Source: Comamonadaceae bacterium
GTDB taxonomy: Bacteria; Pseudomonadota; Gammaproteobacteria; Burkholderiales; Burkholderiaceae_C
DNA length: 64,000 nt
Assembly (NCBI GenBank): GCA_947455465.1
Contig: CANGNS010000002.1
Span: 114,424-178,423 of the forward strand
Direction: 5' to 3'
Shown here: piece after piece, positions 1 through 7,923 of the stretch
How positions within the stretch are numbered: the stretch's first letter is position 1
Layout: each line of letters opens with the position of its first letter
Translations under genes and position numbers: made by a program
Notes under the pieces: model-generated
What the model was told of the DNA's origin: nothing
Database searches by the model: none
The model's input: only the letters and a program-made list of their open reading frames with translations

Positions 1-453
1 GGCGGCCAGGCAGGCGCGCTGCGGGGCGCCGGTGCTGGCGGCGGCCAGCGCAAAGGCCAGCGGGTAGCTGGGGTCCAGGGCGGCCAGCGTGGCTATTTGG
101 GTGGCGCTGGCGGTGGTGTGGTTGCGCAGCCATTCGAGCAGCGAGCGGCCCATTTGCTCGGTCTGGGCGCGCAGCTCGGCGCTCTCGCGGGTGTGCAGCA
201 CCCAGGCGTTCAGGCTGGCGATGGTGTCGGTGTCATGCGCGTGCCAGGCCTGCCAGGCTTGGGCCACCACAGGCAACTCGCCCCGCGCCAGGCCCAGGTG
301 CAGCTGGTCGACCAGCCAGGCAGCGGCCTCCTCCTCGGTGCTAACCATGCCGGTGTCCACCGCCGCCTCTAGCCCCTCGGAATACGAAAAGCCGCCAATA
401 GGCAGGGCCGGCGAGGCCAGCCACATCAGCTGCATCAGGCTGGCGTCAAGCAT
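1..453 (-). CDS. ureF: Urease accessory protein UreF (partial, C-terminus off window)
   Basis: Translating the minus strand from the ATG at 453 gives an open frame of 151 codons to the window edge with no stop. It begins [20 protein letters not shown] and continues [13 protein letters not shown], the typical UreF N-terminus. UreF acts in the cytoplasm with UreD and UreG to deliver nickel and CO2 to apo-urease. The family is usually about 225 residues, so roughly a third of the protein lies to the left. The start sits 11 bases after the ureE stop, which fits one ureABCEF(G) transcript. ureG would be expected next, outside the window. Confidence 0.9.
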   Translation of the reverse strand, partial: MLDASLMQLMWLASPALPIGGFSYSEGLEAAVDTGMVSTEEEAAAWLVDQLHLGLARGELPVVAQAWQAWHAHDTDTIASLNAWVLHTRESAELRAQTEQMGRSLLEWLRNHTTASATQIATLAALDPSYPLAFALAAASTGAPQRACLAA

Positions 454-464
454 GGCTGGCGCGT

Positions 465-998
465 TCAATGTGAATGGTCATGGGGGCCGTGGTCGTGGCC
501 ATGATCATGCGTGTGGCCGTGGCTGTGACCGTGTGCGTGCCCGCCCGTGGCGTAAGCGCCGTTTTCGGGCTCAAAGCTTTCGTCCACCGCATGCACGATC
601 AGGTGCATGGCGCGCAGCATGTCGGCCAGCACATGGTCAGGCTCGATCTTCAGGTGGTCGGGCTTGAGCTCGATGGGCACATGCCGGTTGCCCAGGTGGT
701 AGGCAGCGCGAATCAGGTCGTAGGGCGTGCCGTGCTGGGTGCAATGGGTAATTTTGAGGACAGGCTGCGGCGCGGCGATGGCACGGATAAACGATCCATC
801 GTCCGCCACCAGCACATCACCCCCGCGCACCACGGTACCGCGTGGCAAAAAGATACCCAGGCTGCGACCCTGCGAGTCAGTGGCGTCAAAACGGCTTTTC
901 TGGCGCACGTCCCAGTCCAGCTCCACCGTAGCCGCACGTTTAATAAGTACGGGTGCGAGGCCTTTGCCTTGGGCAATGCATTTGGAGATTTGGAGCAT
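465..998 (-). CDS. ureE: Urease accessory protein UreE, nickel chaperone
   Basis: This 177-residue protein donates nickel to the urease active site. The N-terminal peptide-binding region starts [13 protein letters not shown] and the metal-binding domain carries [14 protein letters not shown]. The last 25 or so residues are a histidine-rich tail with repeated HGH/HDH units ([19 protein letters not shown]), which suggests nickel storage as well as transfer. The reading frame is open further upstream inside ureC, but the ATG at 998 is the right start: it overlaps the ureC TGA by one base and matches the family N-terminus. The gene sits between ureC and ureF. Confidence 0.93.
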   Translation of the reverse strand: MLQISKCIAQGKGLAPVLIKRAATVELDWDVRQKSRFDATDSQGRSLGIFLPRGTVVRGGDVLVADDGSFIRAIAAPQPVLKITHCTQHGTPYDLIRAAYHLGNRHVPIELKPDHLKIEPDHVLADMLRAMHLIVHAVDESFEPENGAYATGGHAHGHSHGHTHDHGHDHGPHDHSH

Positions 999-2743
999 CA
1001 AAATAAAAAGTAACGTTGTGCCATAGGCAATTTGACTGCCGGCTCGCAGGTGAGCAGTTGGCCGTCGGCGCGCACCGTGTAGGTTTGGGCGTCGATTTCC
1101 ATGGTGGGCAGATAGCTGTTCAGGCGCATGTGCTGTTTGCGCACGCCGCGCACGTTTTTGATGGCCGAAAGGGTTTTGGACAGGCCAAAGCGCTCTTGGA
1201 TGCCCGCCTGCAGGCCAGCTTGCGACACAAAGGTGAGCGAGCCCCGATGCAACGCGCCGCCAAAGGCGCCAAACATGGGCCGGTAGTGCACCGGCTGGGG
1301 CGTGGGGATGGAGGCATTGGGGTCGCCCATGGCGGCCATGGCGATAAAGCCGCCTTTGAGGATGAGCGCCGGTTTCACGCCAAAAAACGCGGGCTTCCAG
1401 ACCACCAGGTCGGCCCATTTGCCCACCTCGATGCTGCCCACTTCGTGGCTGATGCCGTGCGCAATCGCGGGGTTGATGGTGTATTTGGCGATGTAGCGCT
1501 TGGCCCTGAAGTTGTCGTTGCGGCTGTCTTTTTCGGTGGCCTCGCTGCGGCCGGCCTCGGGGGCTAGCCAGCCGCGCTGGGCTTTCATTTTGTCGGCGGT
1601 TTGCCAGGTGCGCAAAATCACCTCGCCCACGCGGCCCATGGCCTGGCTGTCGCTGCTCATCATGGAGATGGCGCCCAGGTCGTGCAGTATGTCTTCGGCG
1701 GCAATGGTTTCTTTGCGGATGCGGCTTTCGGCAAAGGCCAGGTCTTCGGCAATGCCCGCGTCCAGGTGGTGGCAGACCATCAGCATGTCCACATGCTCGT
1801 CCAAGGTGTTGACGGTGTAGGGTATGGTGGGGTTGGTGGAGCTGGGTAAAAAGTTCTCTTGGCCCACTACTTTCAAAATATCAGGCGCATGCCCGCCGCC
1901 TGCGCCTTCGGTGTGGAAGGCGCACAGGGTGCGGCCCTTGGTCGCAGCAATGGTGTTTTCTACAAAGCCCGATTCATTAAGCGTGTCCGAGTGAATCGCC
2001 ACTTGCGTATCGGTGGCGTCCGCCACATCCAGACAGTTGCTAATGGCGGCAGGCGTGGTGCCCCAGTCTTCGTGGAGTTTGAGGCCAATCACGCCCGCGT
2101 CAATTTGCTCGTGCAAGGCGGCGGGCAGCGATGCGTTGCCCTTGCCAAAAAAGCCCAGGTTCATGGGGAAGGCGTCTGCCGCTTGCAGCATGCGCTCTAT
2201 GTTCCAGGGGCCGGGTGTGCAGGTGGTGGCAAAAGTGCCGGTGGCGGGGCCAGTGCCGCCACCCATCATGGTGGTAACGCCGCTGGCCAGCGCTTCTTCG
2301 ATTTGCTGCGGGCAAATAAAGTGGATGTGGCAATCGATACCGCCCGCCGTGACGATATTGCCTTCGCAGCTGATGATTTCGGTGCCCGGCCCGATGATGA
2401 TGTCCACGCCGGGCTGCGTGTCCGGGTTGCCCGCTTTGCCGATCGCGACGATGCGCCCGCCTTTAAGGCCGATGTCGGCTTTGATGATGCCGGTGTGGTC
2501 CAAGATCAGCGCATTGGTCATGACGCAATCGACCGCACCTTCAGCGCGCGTGCGCTGGCTTTGGGCCATGCCGTCGCGAATGGTTTTGCCGCCGCCAAAC
2601 TTCACTTCTTCGCCATAGCCACCGGCGCGCAAGGTGAGGTCTTGCTCCACTTCAATCAGCAAATCGGTGTCGGCCAAACGTACGCGGTCGCCCACGGTGG
2701 GGCCAAAAATTTCGGCGTAGGCACGCCTGTCAATGCTTGCCAT
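998..2743 (-). CDS. ureC: Urease subunit alpha (catalytic)
   Basis: Catalytic subunit of urease, which hydrolyses urea to ammonia and carbamate. It has 581 residues. Visible landmarks are the early metal-site motif [14 protein letters not shown], the carbamylated lysine in GLKLHEDWG (K222 here), and the flap cysteine in MVCHHLD (C324). Both numbers are shifted five from the Klebsiella enzyme. [10 protein letters not shown] and the [10 protein letters not shown] segment are also present. The length is slightly above the usual 567-572, apparently from a short insertion ([12 protein letters not shown]) before [12 protein letters not shown]. The start directly abuts the ureB stop and the stop overlaps the ureE ATG, so translation is probably coupled. 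Confidence 0.98.
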   Translation of the reverse strand: MASIDRRAYAEIFGPTVGDRVRLADTDLLIEVEQDLTLRAGGYGEEVKFGGGKTIRDGMAQSQRTRAEGAVDCVMTNALILDHTGIIKADIGLKGGRIVAIGKAGNPDTQPGVDIIIGPGTEIISCEGNIVTAGGIDCHIHFICPQQIEEALASGVTTMMGGGTGPATGTFATTCTPGPWNIERMLQAADAFPMNLGFFGKGNASLPAALHEQIDAGVIGLKLHEDWGTTPAAISNCLDVADATDTQVAIHSDTLNESGFVENTIAATKGRTLCAFHTEGAGGGHAPDILKVVGQENFLPSSTNPTIPYTVNTLDEHVDMLMVCHHLDAGIAEDLAFAESRIRKETIAAEDILHDLGAISMMSSDSQAMGRVGEVILRTWQTADKMKAQRGWLAPEAGRSEATEKDSRNDNFRAKRYIAKYTINPAIAHGISHEVGSIEVGKWADLVVWKPAFFGVKPALILKGGFIAMAAMGDPNASIPTPQPVHYRPMFGAFGGALHRGSLTFVSQAGLQAGIQERFGLSKTLSAIKNVRGVRKQHMRLNSYLPTMEIDAQTYTVRADGQLLTCEPAVKLPMAQRYFLF

Positions 2744-3049
2744 TTAGAGTTTTCCTTGCGTCAGGCCACGAAAGCCGTAAACCACCCGTGCGCCGGCAAA
2801 GTCCACCAGCTCGACGGTGCGCTCTTGCCCCGGTTCAAAGCGTACCGCCGAGCCCGAGGCGATATTGAGGCGCATGCCTTGCGCGGCGGCGCGGTCAAAG
2901 CTGAGGGCGCCATTGGTTTCGGCAAAGTGGTAGTGCGAACCGACCTGGATGGGCCGGTCGGCGGTGTTTTTGACCAGCAGCGTCAGGGCGCGCCGGCCGC
3001 TGTTGAGCGCGTGGGCGCCCGCTGCGGTGAGGATTTCGCCGGGGATCAT
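2744..3049 (-). CDS. ureB: Urease subunit beta
   Basis: Structural small subunit of urease, 101 residues, starting [20 protein letters not shown] and containing the conserved [18 protein letters not shown] segment. It assembles with UreA and UreC into the (ABC)3 holoenzyme in the cytoplasm. The gene lies between a small His-rich membrane protein gene and ureC. Its TAG stop is immediately followed by the ureC ATG, consistent with coupled translation. Beta and gamma subunits are separate here, as is normal in betaproteobacteria, rather than fused as in Helicobacter. Confidence 0.97.
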   Translation of the reverse strand: MIPGEILTAAGAHALNSGRRALTLLVKNTADRPIQVGSHYHFAETNGALSFDRAAAQGMRLNIASGSAVRFEPGQERTVELVDFAGARVVYGFRGLTQGKL

Positions 3050-3052
3050 GGC

Positions 3053-3256
3053 TTAGTCGCGGTCGCGGCTGTACCAGGTCAGGGCGGCCACCGCCACGCC
3101 GACCACGACACCGACCACGTCGGTGGCGTGCCAATGGCTGCCCACCATGCCGTGGCCGTCGTGGGCCAACGCCGGGCCGCTCAGGGGCAGGCAGGCCAGC
3201 GCCACGCACGTCAGGCGCAAGGTGGCGTCAGAGAAAGAAGTAGTGCGCAGGTTCAT
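3053..3256 (-). CDS. Small His-rich secreted/membrane protein inside the urease operon
   Basis: A 67-residue product with an N-terminal hydrophobic signal-like segment (LTCVALACLPLSGPALA) ending in an Ala-x-Ala type site. A short histidine-rich stretch follows (AHDGHGMVGSHWHATD), then a second hydrophobic segment (VVGVVVGVAVAALTWY) and a basic/acidic end RDRD. It lies between ureA and ureB with only a few bases to ureB, so it is almost certainly co-translated with urease. The histidines on the likely periplasmic side suggest metal, perhaps nickel, binding. That is inference from sequence and context; I do not recognise a named family. Confidence 0.7.
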   Translation of the reverse strand: MNLRTTSFSDATLRLTCVALACLPLSGPALAHDGHGMVGSHWHATDVVGVVVGVAVAALTWYSRDRD

Positions 3257-3280
3257 GCAAGTCTCCTTGGGTGCAGTGGG

Positions 3281-3583
3281 TCAGACGATGGGCTGGTGGA
3301 CGGTCACCAATTTGGTGCCGTCGGGAAAGGTGGCCTCCACCTGGATGTCGGGGATCATCTCGGCGATGCCGTCCATCACGTCCTCGCGGGTAAGCACGGT
3401 ACGCCCCTCGCTCATCAGCTGGGCCACGGTTTTGCCATCGCGCGCGCCTTCCATGACGGCGGCGCTGATCAGGGCCATGGCCTCGGGGTAGTTGAGCTTG
3501 AGGCCACGCGCCTTGCGCCGCTCGGCCAGCAAGGCGGCGGTAAACAGCAGCAGCTTGTCTTTTTCGCGGGGGGTCAGTTCCAT
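3281..3583 (-). CDS. ureA: Urease subunit gamma
   Basis: The 100-residue gamma subunit of urease, starting [20 protein letters not shown] and containing [20 protein letters not shown] and the C-terminal VTVHQPI typical of the family. It is the first urease gene on the minus strand. Its ATG at 3583 faces the response-regulator gene across a divergent intergenic region with palindromic sequences. The normal partner genes ureB, ureC, ureE and ureF follow, interrupted only by the small His-rich protein gene. Confidence 0.97.
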   Translation of the reverse strand: MELTPREKDKLLLFTAALLAERRKARGLKLNYPEAMALISAAVMEGARDGKTVAQLMSEGRTVLTREDVMDGIAEMIPDIQVEATFPDGTKLVTVHQPIV

Positions 3584-3612
3584 ACAGCGTCTCGTTTATC
3601 TAATAAGGTCTC

Positions 3613-3626
3613 TAGGCGTAAGCCTA
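3613..3626. promoter_or_regulatory. Palindrome in the ureA/regulator divergent region
   Basis: TAGGC-GTAA-GCCTA is a perfect inverted repeat 30 bases upstream of the ureA start. It contains GGCGTA, the half-site also found in the urtA upstream palindrome. It could be an operator controlling ureA and the divergent regulator gene. This is inference from symmetry and position only. Confidence 0.35.
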
Positions 3627-3655
3627 AGCAAGCAACATGCCGCAGGCCCGGCGTC

Positions 3656-3671
3656 TACGCCCAAGGGCGCA
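3656..3671. promoter_or_regulatory. Putative operator TACGCC-N4-GGCGCA
   Basis: An inverted repeat of six-base arms with a four-base spacer and one mismatch. It has the same architecture as the perfect copy upstream of urtA at 4843-4858. It lies just before the ATG at 3676 of the LuxR-type regulator, so it may be an autoregulatory or ureA-facing site. If functional it argues against the earlier ATG at 3637. Confidence 0.35.
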
Positions 3672-3675
3672 TGGC

Positions 3676-4809
3676 ATGGAACCTGCAATCGCGGTAGGCA
3701 TGCAAACCGCCCCCGTTTATAGCCTACCCCACCGCCTTGCCGAGCCGCTGGCGCACCAAAATGCATCATCCGTCGCGCCGATCGCGGTGCGACGCTTGGA
3801 AGCATGCACCAATTTGGTTGATGCCGCCCTGCCCACTTTGTTCACCCCGGCGGGCTCCGGCCAGGGCGAGCTGGTCTGGGTGATCAGCCCAGCGCTGCAG
3901 CAGCGCCACTACCTGGAAAACCTGCTGGAGCGCGCCGGCTACGCGGTGCACACCTACAGCGGCGGCGTGCAGGCCCTGGCCCAGGCCGGCGAGGAAACGC
4001 CTGATTTGCTGCTGCTTGACGGTCAGCTCGACGACATCGAGGCTCTGGCCATGGTGCGCCACTGGCGCGCGCTGGCCGCAGCGGCGCACTGCCCGGTGAT
4101 TTTTTTGGCCGATATGGCAGCGCCCGAGCAGCTGGTGCACGCTTTGCAAGCGGGCTGCGCCGATGTGGTGCACAAACCGGTGCGCCCGCACGAAATACTG
4201 GCGCGCAGCGCCATGCACCTGGCCGGTGCCCGCGAGCGCCGCCAAACCCGCAACGCGCTGGACGCCTTTGGCTACGCCACCATGACGGTGCGCCCGCACG
4301 ATGGCAAGCTGATGTGGCAAACCGCCCTGGCCCGCGAGTTATTGGCGCGCTACTGCCCCGTGCACCCGCCCTATGCCAGCCGCACCGCCCCGCCCGTGCT
4401 GCAGTGGCTGCAGCAATGCCTGGCAGCGCTGGAGCGCGGCGAGAGCCCGCGCCTGCTCACGCTCTACCAAAGCAATGGCACGCGCCTGACGCTGCGCCTG
4501 CACCAGCAAACCGGCGACCAGGACGCCAGCGCCACCGATGACGACTGGCTGATCGTGATGCGCGAAGTCTCGGACCATGCCGTCATGCAAGCCATGGCCG
4601 CCGCCTTTACGCTGACCGCCAAAGAAGCCGAGGTTTTGTACTGGGTGGTCAAGGGCAAAACCAATAAAGACATTGGCGACATATTGGGCAGCAGCCCGAT
4701 GACGGTGAAAAAGCATTTGGAGCGCGTGTTTGTAAAGCTGGGCGTAGAAACCCGCACTGCGGCGGCGGGTAAAGCCACCGCGCGTATTCCGCAGTTGCAA
4801 GCAGCATGA
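3676..4809 (+). CDS. LuxR/NarL-type response regulator, likely regulator of urea uptake and urease
   Basis: Two-domain cytoplasmic regulator. A CheY-like receiver (DLLLLDGQ with the phospho-acceptor Asp, then the conserved lysine in HKPVRPHE) is followed by a linker. A C-terminal LuxR helix-turn-helix follows (LTAKEAEVLYWVVKGKTNKD, then SPMTVKKHLERVFVKLGV). The receiver begins ELVWVISP, lacking the usual acidic pair at the end of the first strand, so normal Mg-dependent phosphorylation is doubtful. In-frame ATGs exist at 3637, 3676 and 3700. I chose 3676 because a palindrome lies just before it, but 3700 is also possible. It sits between divergent ureA and urtA, and no histidine kinase is adjacent. 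Confidence 0.85.
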   Translation: MEPAIAVGMQTAPVYSLPHRLAEPLAHQNASSVAPIAVRRLEACTNLVDAALPTLFTPAGSGQGELVWVISPALQQRHYLENLLERAGYAVHTYSGGVQALAQAGEETPDLLLLDGQLDDIEALAMVRHWRALAAAAHCPVIFLADMAAPEQLVHALQAGCADVVHKPVRPHEILARSAMHLAGARERRQTRNALDAFGYATMTVRPHDGKLMWQTALARELLARYCPVHPPYASRTAPPVLQWLQQCLAALERGESPRLLTLYQSNGTRLTLRLHQQTGDQDASATDDDWLIVMREVSDHAVMQAMAAAFTLTAKEAEVLYWVVKGKTNKDIGDILGSSPMTVKKHLERVFVKLGVETRTAAAGKATARIPQLQAA

Positions 4810-4842
4810 GCGGCGCAGTTTCAAAGCAGTTACACGCCAGGG

Positions 4843-4858
4843 TACGCCACACGGCGTA
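4843..4858. promoter_or_regulatory. Perfect palindrome TACGCC-N4-GGCGTA upstream of urtA
   Basis: Six-base arms with perfect inverted symmetry around ACAC, placed between the regulator stop and the urtA start about 125 bases before the urtA ATG. A second copy with one mismatch lies at 3656-3671 and a related half-site at 3615-3620. The size suits a dimeric LuxR-type DNA-binding domain, so this is a candidate operator for urtABCDE. I found no convincing sigma-54 promoter in the same gap. Confidence 0.45.
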
Positions 4859-4981
4859 TTGGCCAAACGCAGCGGCCTGCCTACAGTGGGACCACCTCGC
4901 AAAGAGCAGCGCTGGCATGGGCGAAAGCCCTTGTGTTGCGGCCCTTGGCGGTGGATTTACCAACTGAAAAAGGAACCTTCC

Positions 4982-6244
4982 ATGCAACGTCGTTTCACAC
5001 TCAAGGCGCTCAGCGCTGCCCTGGCCCTTAGCGCCATTTCCGCTTTCCCGGCCCACGCGGGTGACACCATCAAAGTCGGCGTGCTGCACAGCCTGTCGGG
5101 CACGATGGCGATTTCAGAGACCGTTCTCAAAGACACCGTGCTGATGGCGATTGACGAGATCAACGCCAAGGGCGGCCTTTTGGGCAAAAAGCTCGAGCCC
5201 GTGGTGGTCGACCCAGCGTCCAACTGGCCTTTGTTTGCTGAAAAAACCAAGCAGTTGCTGGGCCAAGACAAAGTAGACGTGATCTTTGGCTGCTGGACCT
5301 CGGTGTCGCGCAAATCGGTATTGCCCGTCGTGGAAGAGATGAACGGCCTGCTGTTCTACCCCGTGCAGTACGAAGGCGAAGAGCTGTCTAAAAACGTGTT
5401 CTACACCGGCGCTGCGCCCAACCAGCAAGCCATCCCTGCGGTGGATTACCTGATGAGCAAAGACGGCGGCGGCGCCAAGCGCTGGGTGCTGTTGGGTACC
5501 GACTATGTCTACCCCCGCACGACCAACAAAATCTTGCGCGCCTACCTGAAATCCAAGGGCGTGAAGGACAGCGATATTGACGAGAAATACACCCCGTTTG
5601 GCCACTCCGACTACCAAACCATTGTGGCGGACGTGAAGAAGTTTGCGGCCGGTGGCAAGACAGCCGTGGTCTCGACCATCAATGGCGACTCGAATGTGCC
5701 TTTCTACAAAGAGCTGGGCAATGCCGGTCTGAAAGCCAAAGACGTGCCGGTGGTGGCTTTCTCGGTGGGCGAGGAAGAGCTGCGCGGCGTGGACACCAAG
5801 CCGCTGGTGGGCCACCTGGCTGCATGGAACTATTTCATGAGCATCAAGAACCCGACCAACGATGCCTTCATCAAAAAATGGTCTGACTATGCCAAGGCCA
5901 AGGGCATCGCCGGGCATAAAGACAAGCCTTTGACCAACGACCCGATGGAAGCGACCTACATCGGTATCAATATGTGGAAGCAAGCAGTGGAGAAAGCCAA
6001 GTCCACCGACGTGGACAAAGTGATCGCTGCCATGGCCGGCCAAACCTTTACCGCACCGAGCGGCATCACCTCCAAGATGGACGAGAAAAACCACCACTTG
6101 CACAAGTCGGTGTTTATCGGCGAAGTCAAGGCCGATGGCCAGTTCAACGTGGTGTGGAAGACGCCCGGCCCGGTGAAAGCCAAGCCATGGTCTCCGTTTA
6201 TCGAAGGCAACGACAAGAAGCCTGACGAGCCTGTGAAGAAGTAA
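4982..6244 (+). CDS. urtA: Urea ABC transporter substrate-binding protein UrtA
   Basis: Periplasmic urea receptor of the UrtABCDE importer, 420 residues. The ATG at 4982 is preceded by AAGGAA and opens a signal peptide (MQRRFTLKALSAALALSAIS, cleavage after AHA), so the longer open frame from 4859 is not used. The mature part begins GDTIKVGVLHSLSGTMAIS and shows the UrtA-typical FGCWTSVSRKSVLPV and FYPVQYEGEE segments. It belongs to the branched-chain amino-acid/amide receptor family. A strong stem-loop follows at 6258, probably to keep urtA mRNA abundant relative to the downstream permeases. Such systems are normally induced by nitrogen limitation. Confidence 0.96.
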   Translation: MQRRFTLKALSAALALSAISAFPAHAGDTIKVGVLHSLSGTMAISETVLKDTVLMAIDEINAKGGLLGKKLEPVVVDPASNWPLFAEKTKQLLGQDKVDVIFGCWTSVSRKSVLPVVEEMNGLLFYPVQYEGEELSKNVFYTGAAPNQQAIPAVDYLMSKDGGGAKRWVLLGTDYVYPRTTNKILRAYLKSKGVKDSDIDEKYTPFGHSDYQTIVADVKKFAAGGKTAVVSTINGDSNVPFYKELGNAGLKAKDVPVVAFSVGEEELRGVDTKPLVGHLAAWNYFMSIKNPTNDAFIKKWSDYAKAKGIAGHKDKPLTNDPMEATYIGINMWKQAVEKAKSTDVDKVIAAMAGQTFTAPSGITSKMDEKNHHLHKSVFIGEVKADGQFNVVWKTPGPVKAKPWSPFIEGNDKKPDEPVKK

Positions 6245-6257
6245 GCGCGTAGCGCAT

Positions 6258-6290
6258 CCCCCGCAGCAGCCCGAAAGGCCGCTGCGGGGG
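6258..6290 (+). promoter_or_regulatory. Stem-loop between urtA and urtB (attenuator/mRNA stabiliser)
   Basis: A perfect 10-bp stem (CCCCCGCAGC at 6258-6267 with GCTGCGGGGG at 6281-6290) encloses a 13-base loop and lacks a strong U-run. Hairpins after binding-protein genes in ABC operons usually raise the level of the upstream message and reduce read-through, which fits this position. Confidence 0.6.
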
Positions 6291-6318
6291 CCGAGTTTGT
6301 TTTGAGGAAGTAGGACGC

Positions 6319-7923
6319 ATGCCTGTAATTCGTTGTTGGAACCGCGTTCTGCTGGTTTTTATCGTGGCCCAGTTCTTCGCACTGGCCGCCCACGCCATGA
6401 CCGCCGCCCAAGCGCTAGCGGTTGCGGTGGGCGAGTCGGACGAGCGCATCGCCGCCTTGGCGGCGCTGGTGCAGTCTCCCGAACCCCAAACCCTGCAATA
6501 CCTGCAAGCCCTCTCGGAGGGCAAGGTAAAAATTGTGGCCAACGCGCCCGTGGTGCTGCGCGATGGCAAAGCCTTGGATGCCGCCACCGGCGCCACCCTG
6601 GCGCTCAGCGCTGAGGTGCTGGCCAGCGCGCCGGATGCGATGGTGAACAACCGCTTGCGCGGCGAAATCGACAACGCCCTGTCCGCCTTGCAACTGCTCA
6701 GCCCGCTGCCGTCCGTGCGCCGCGATGCCGTCAAAGCCTTGCAAGGCCAGGTGGGCGAGGCGCAAATTCCCCTGATAGAGACGGCCATCGCCAAAGAAAC
6801 CGAGGCCGACATTCGCGAGCGCTTGGCGCTGTTGCGCGCCGGCGCCCTGCTTGGCAGCGAGGACCCCTCCAAGCGCCTGCAAGCGGCCGCGCTGCTGGGC
6901 GCCAGCGCGCAAGCGGCCACGCAAACCTTGCTCCAAGAACGCCTTAGCTTGGAGCAAGACGCCGGTGTGCGCCAAGCCCTGCGCAAAAGCCTGAGCGCGG
7001 TGCAAGCGCGCCTGGCCTGGGGCGACCGGCTGGGCGCAGTGTTCAGCGGCATCAGCCTGGGCTCGATATTGCTTTTGGTGGCGCTGGGCCTGGCCATCAC
7101 CTACGGGCTGATGGGCGTGATCAATATGGCCCATGGCGAGCTGATGATGGTGGGCGCCTACGCCACCTATGTGGTGCAAGGCCTGTTTCGCAGCTACTGG
7201 CCGGGCGCCTTTGAGTGGTATTTGCTGGCCAGTGTGCCGGTGGCCTTTATGGTCTCGGCCCTGGTGGGCGTGCTGCTAGAGCGCACCGTCATCCGCCACC
7301 TGTACGGCCGGCCGCTAGAGACGCTGCTGGCCACCTGGGGTATCAGCCTGATATTGATGCAGGCGGTGCGCACCGTGTTTGGCGCGCAAAACGTGGGCGT
7401 GGAAAACCCCGGCTGGATGAGCGGTGGCGTTCAGCTCATGGGCAATTTGGCGCTGCCCTACAACCGCATCATCATCATCGCGTTTTCGCTGGCGGTGCTG
7501 GCAGCGGTGGCGCTTTTGATTGGCAAAACCCGGCTGGGCCTGTTCGTGCGCGCCGTGACGCAAAACCGCCCGATTGCCGCCTGCATGGGCGTGCACACCG
7601 CGCGCATTGACAGCTATGCGTTTGCGCTGGGTTCGGGCATTGCCGGGCTGGCCGGCTGTGCGCTCAGCCAGATCGGCAACGTGGGCCCGGACCTGGGGCA
7701 GAGTTATATCGTGGACGCGTTTATGGTGGTGGTGCTCGGTGGCGTAGGGCAGTTGGCCGGCACGGTGCTCGCAGCCCTGGGCCTGGGCGTGATCAATAAG
7801 TTTTTGGAGGGCCTGACCGGCGCCGTGCTGGCCAAGATCGCGGTCCTGCTGTTCATCATTGTTTTTATTCAGAAGCGCCCGCAAGGCATTTTTGCCCTCA
7901 AGGGCCGGAGCGCCGACGCATGA
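6319..7923 (+). CDS. urtB: Urea ABC transporter permease UrtB
   Basis: Inner-membrane permease, 534 residues. It has a signal-like start (VLLVFIVAQFFALAAHA) and a periplasmic, helical HEAT-like N-terminal region of about 200 residues. This is the feature that distinguishes UrtB from ordinary LivH proteins. The LivH-type membrane domain follows (GISLGSILLLVALGLAITYG, GVINMAHGELMMVGAY). It pairs with UrtC to form the channel through which urea enters. The stop overlaps the urtC start (ATGA), so the two are translationally coupled. Confidence 0.96.
   Translation: MPVIRCWNRVLLVFIVAQFFALAAHAMTAAQALAVAVGESDERIAALAALVQSPEPQTLQYLQALSEGKVKIVANAPVVLRDGKALDAATGATLALSAEVLASAPDAMVNNRLRGEIDNALSALQLLSPLPSVRRDAVKALQGQVGEAQIPLIETAIAKETEADIRERLALLRAGALLGSEDPSKRLQAAALLGASAQAATQTLLQERLSLEQDAGVRQALRKSLSAVQARLAWGDRLGAVFSGISLGSILLLVALGLAITYGLMGVINMAHGELMMVGAYATYVVQGLFRSYWPGAFEWYLLASVPVAFMVSALVGVLLERTVIRHLYGRPLETLLATWGISLILMQAVRTVFGAQNVGVENPGWMSGGVQLMGNLALPYNRIIIIAFSLAVLAAVALLIGKTRLGLFVRAVTQNRPIAACMGVHTARIDSYAFALGSGIAGLAGCALSQIGNVGPDLGQSYIVDAFMVVVLGGVGQLAGTVLAALGLGVINKFLEGLTGAVLAKIAVLLFIIVFIQKRPQGIFALKGRSADA

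Noticed and set aside
1859..3697. 612-codon plus-strand open frame antisense to ureC/ureB
   Set aside because: It mirrors ureC, ureB and ureA codon structure, has no recognisable domain, and results from high third-position GC in real genes on the other strand.
4860..4981. Possible sigma-54 promoter for urtA (TGGCATG)
   Set aside because: No TTGC at the required spacing; the match to the -24/-12 pattern is poor.
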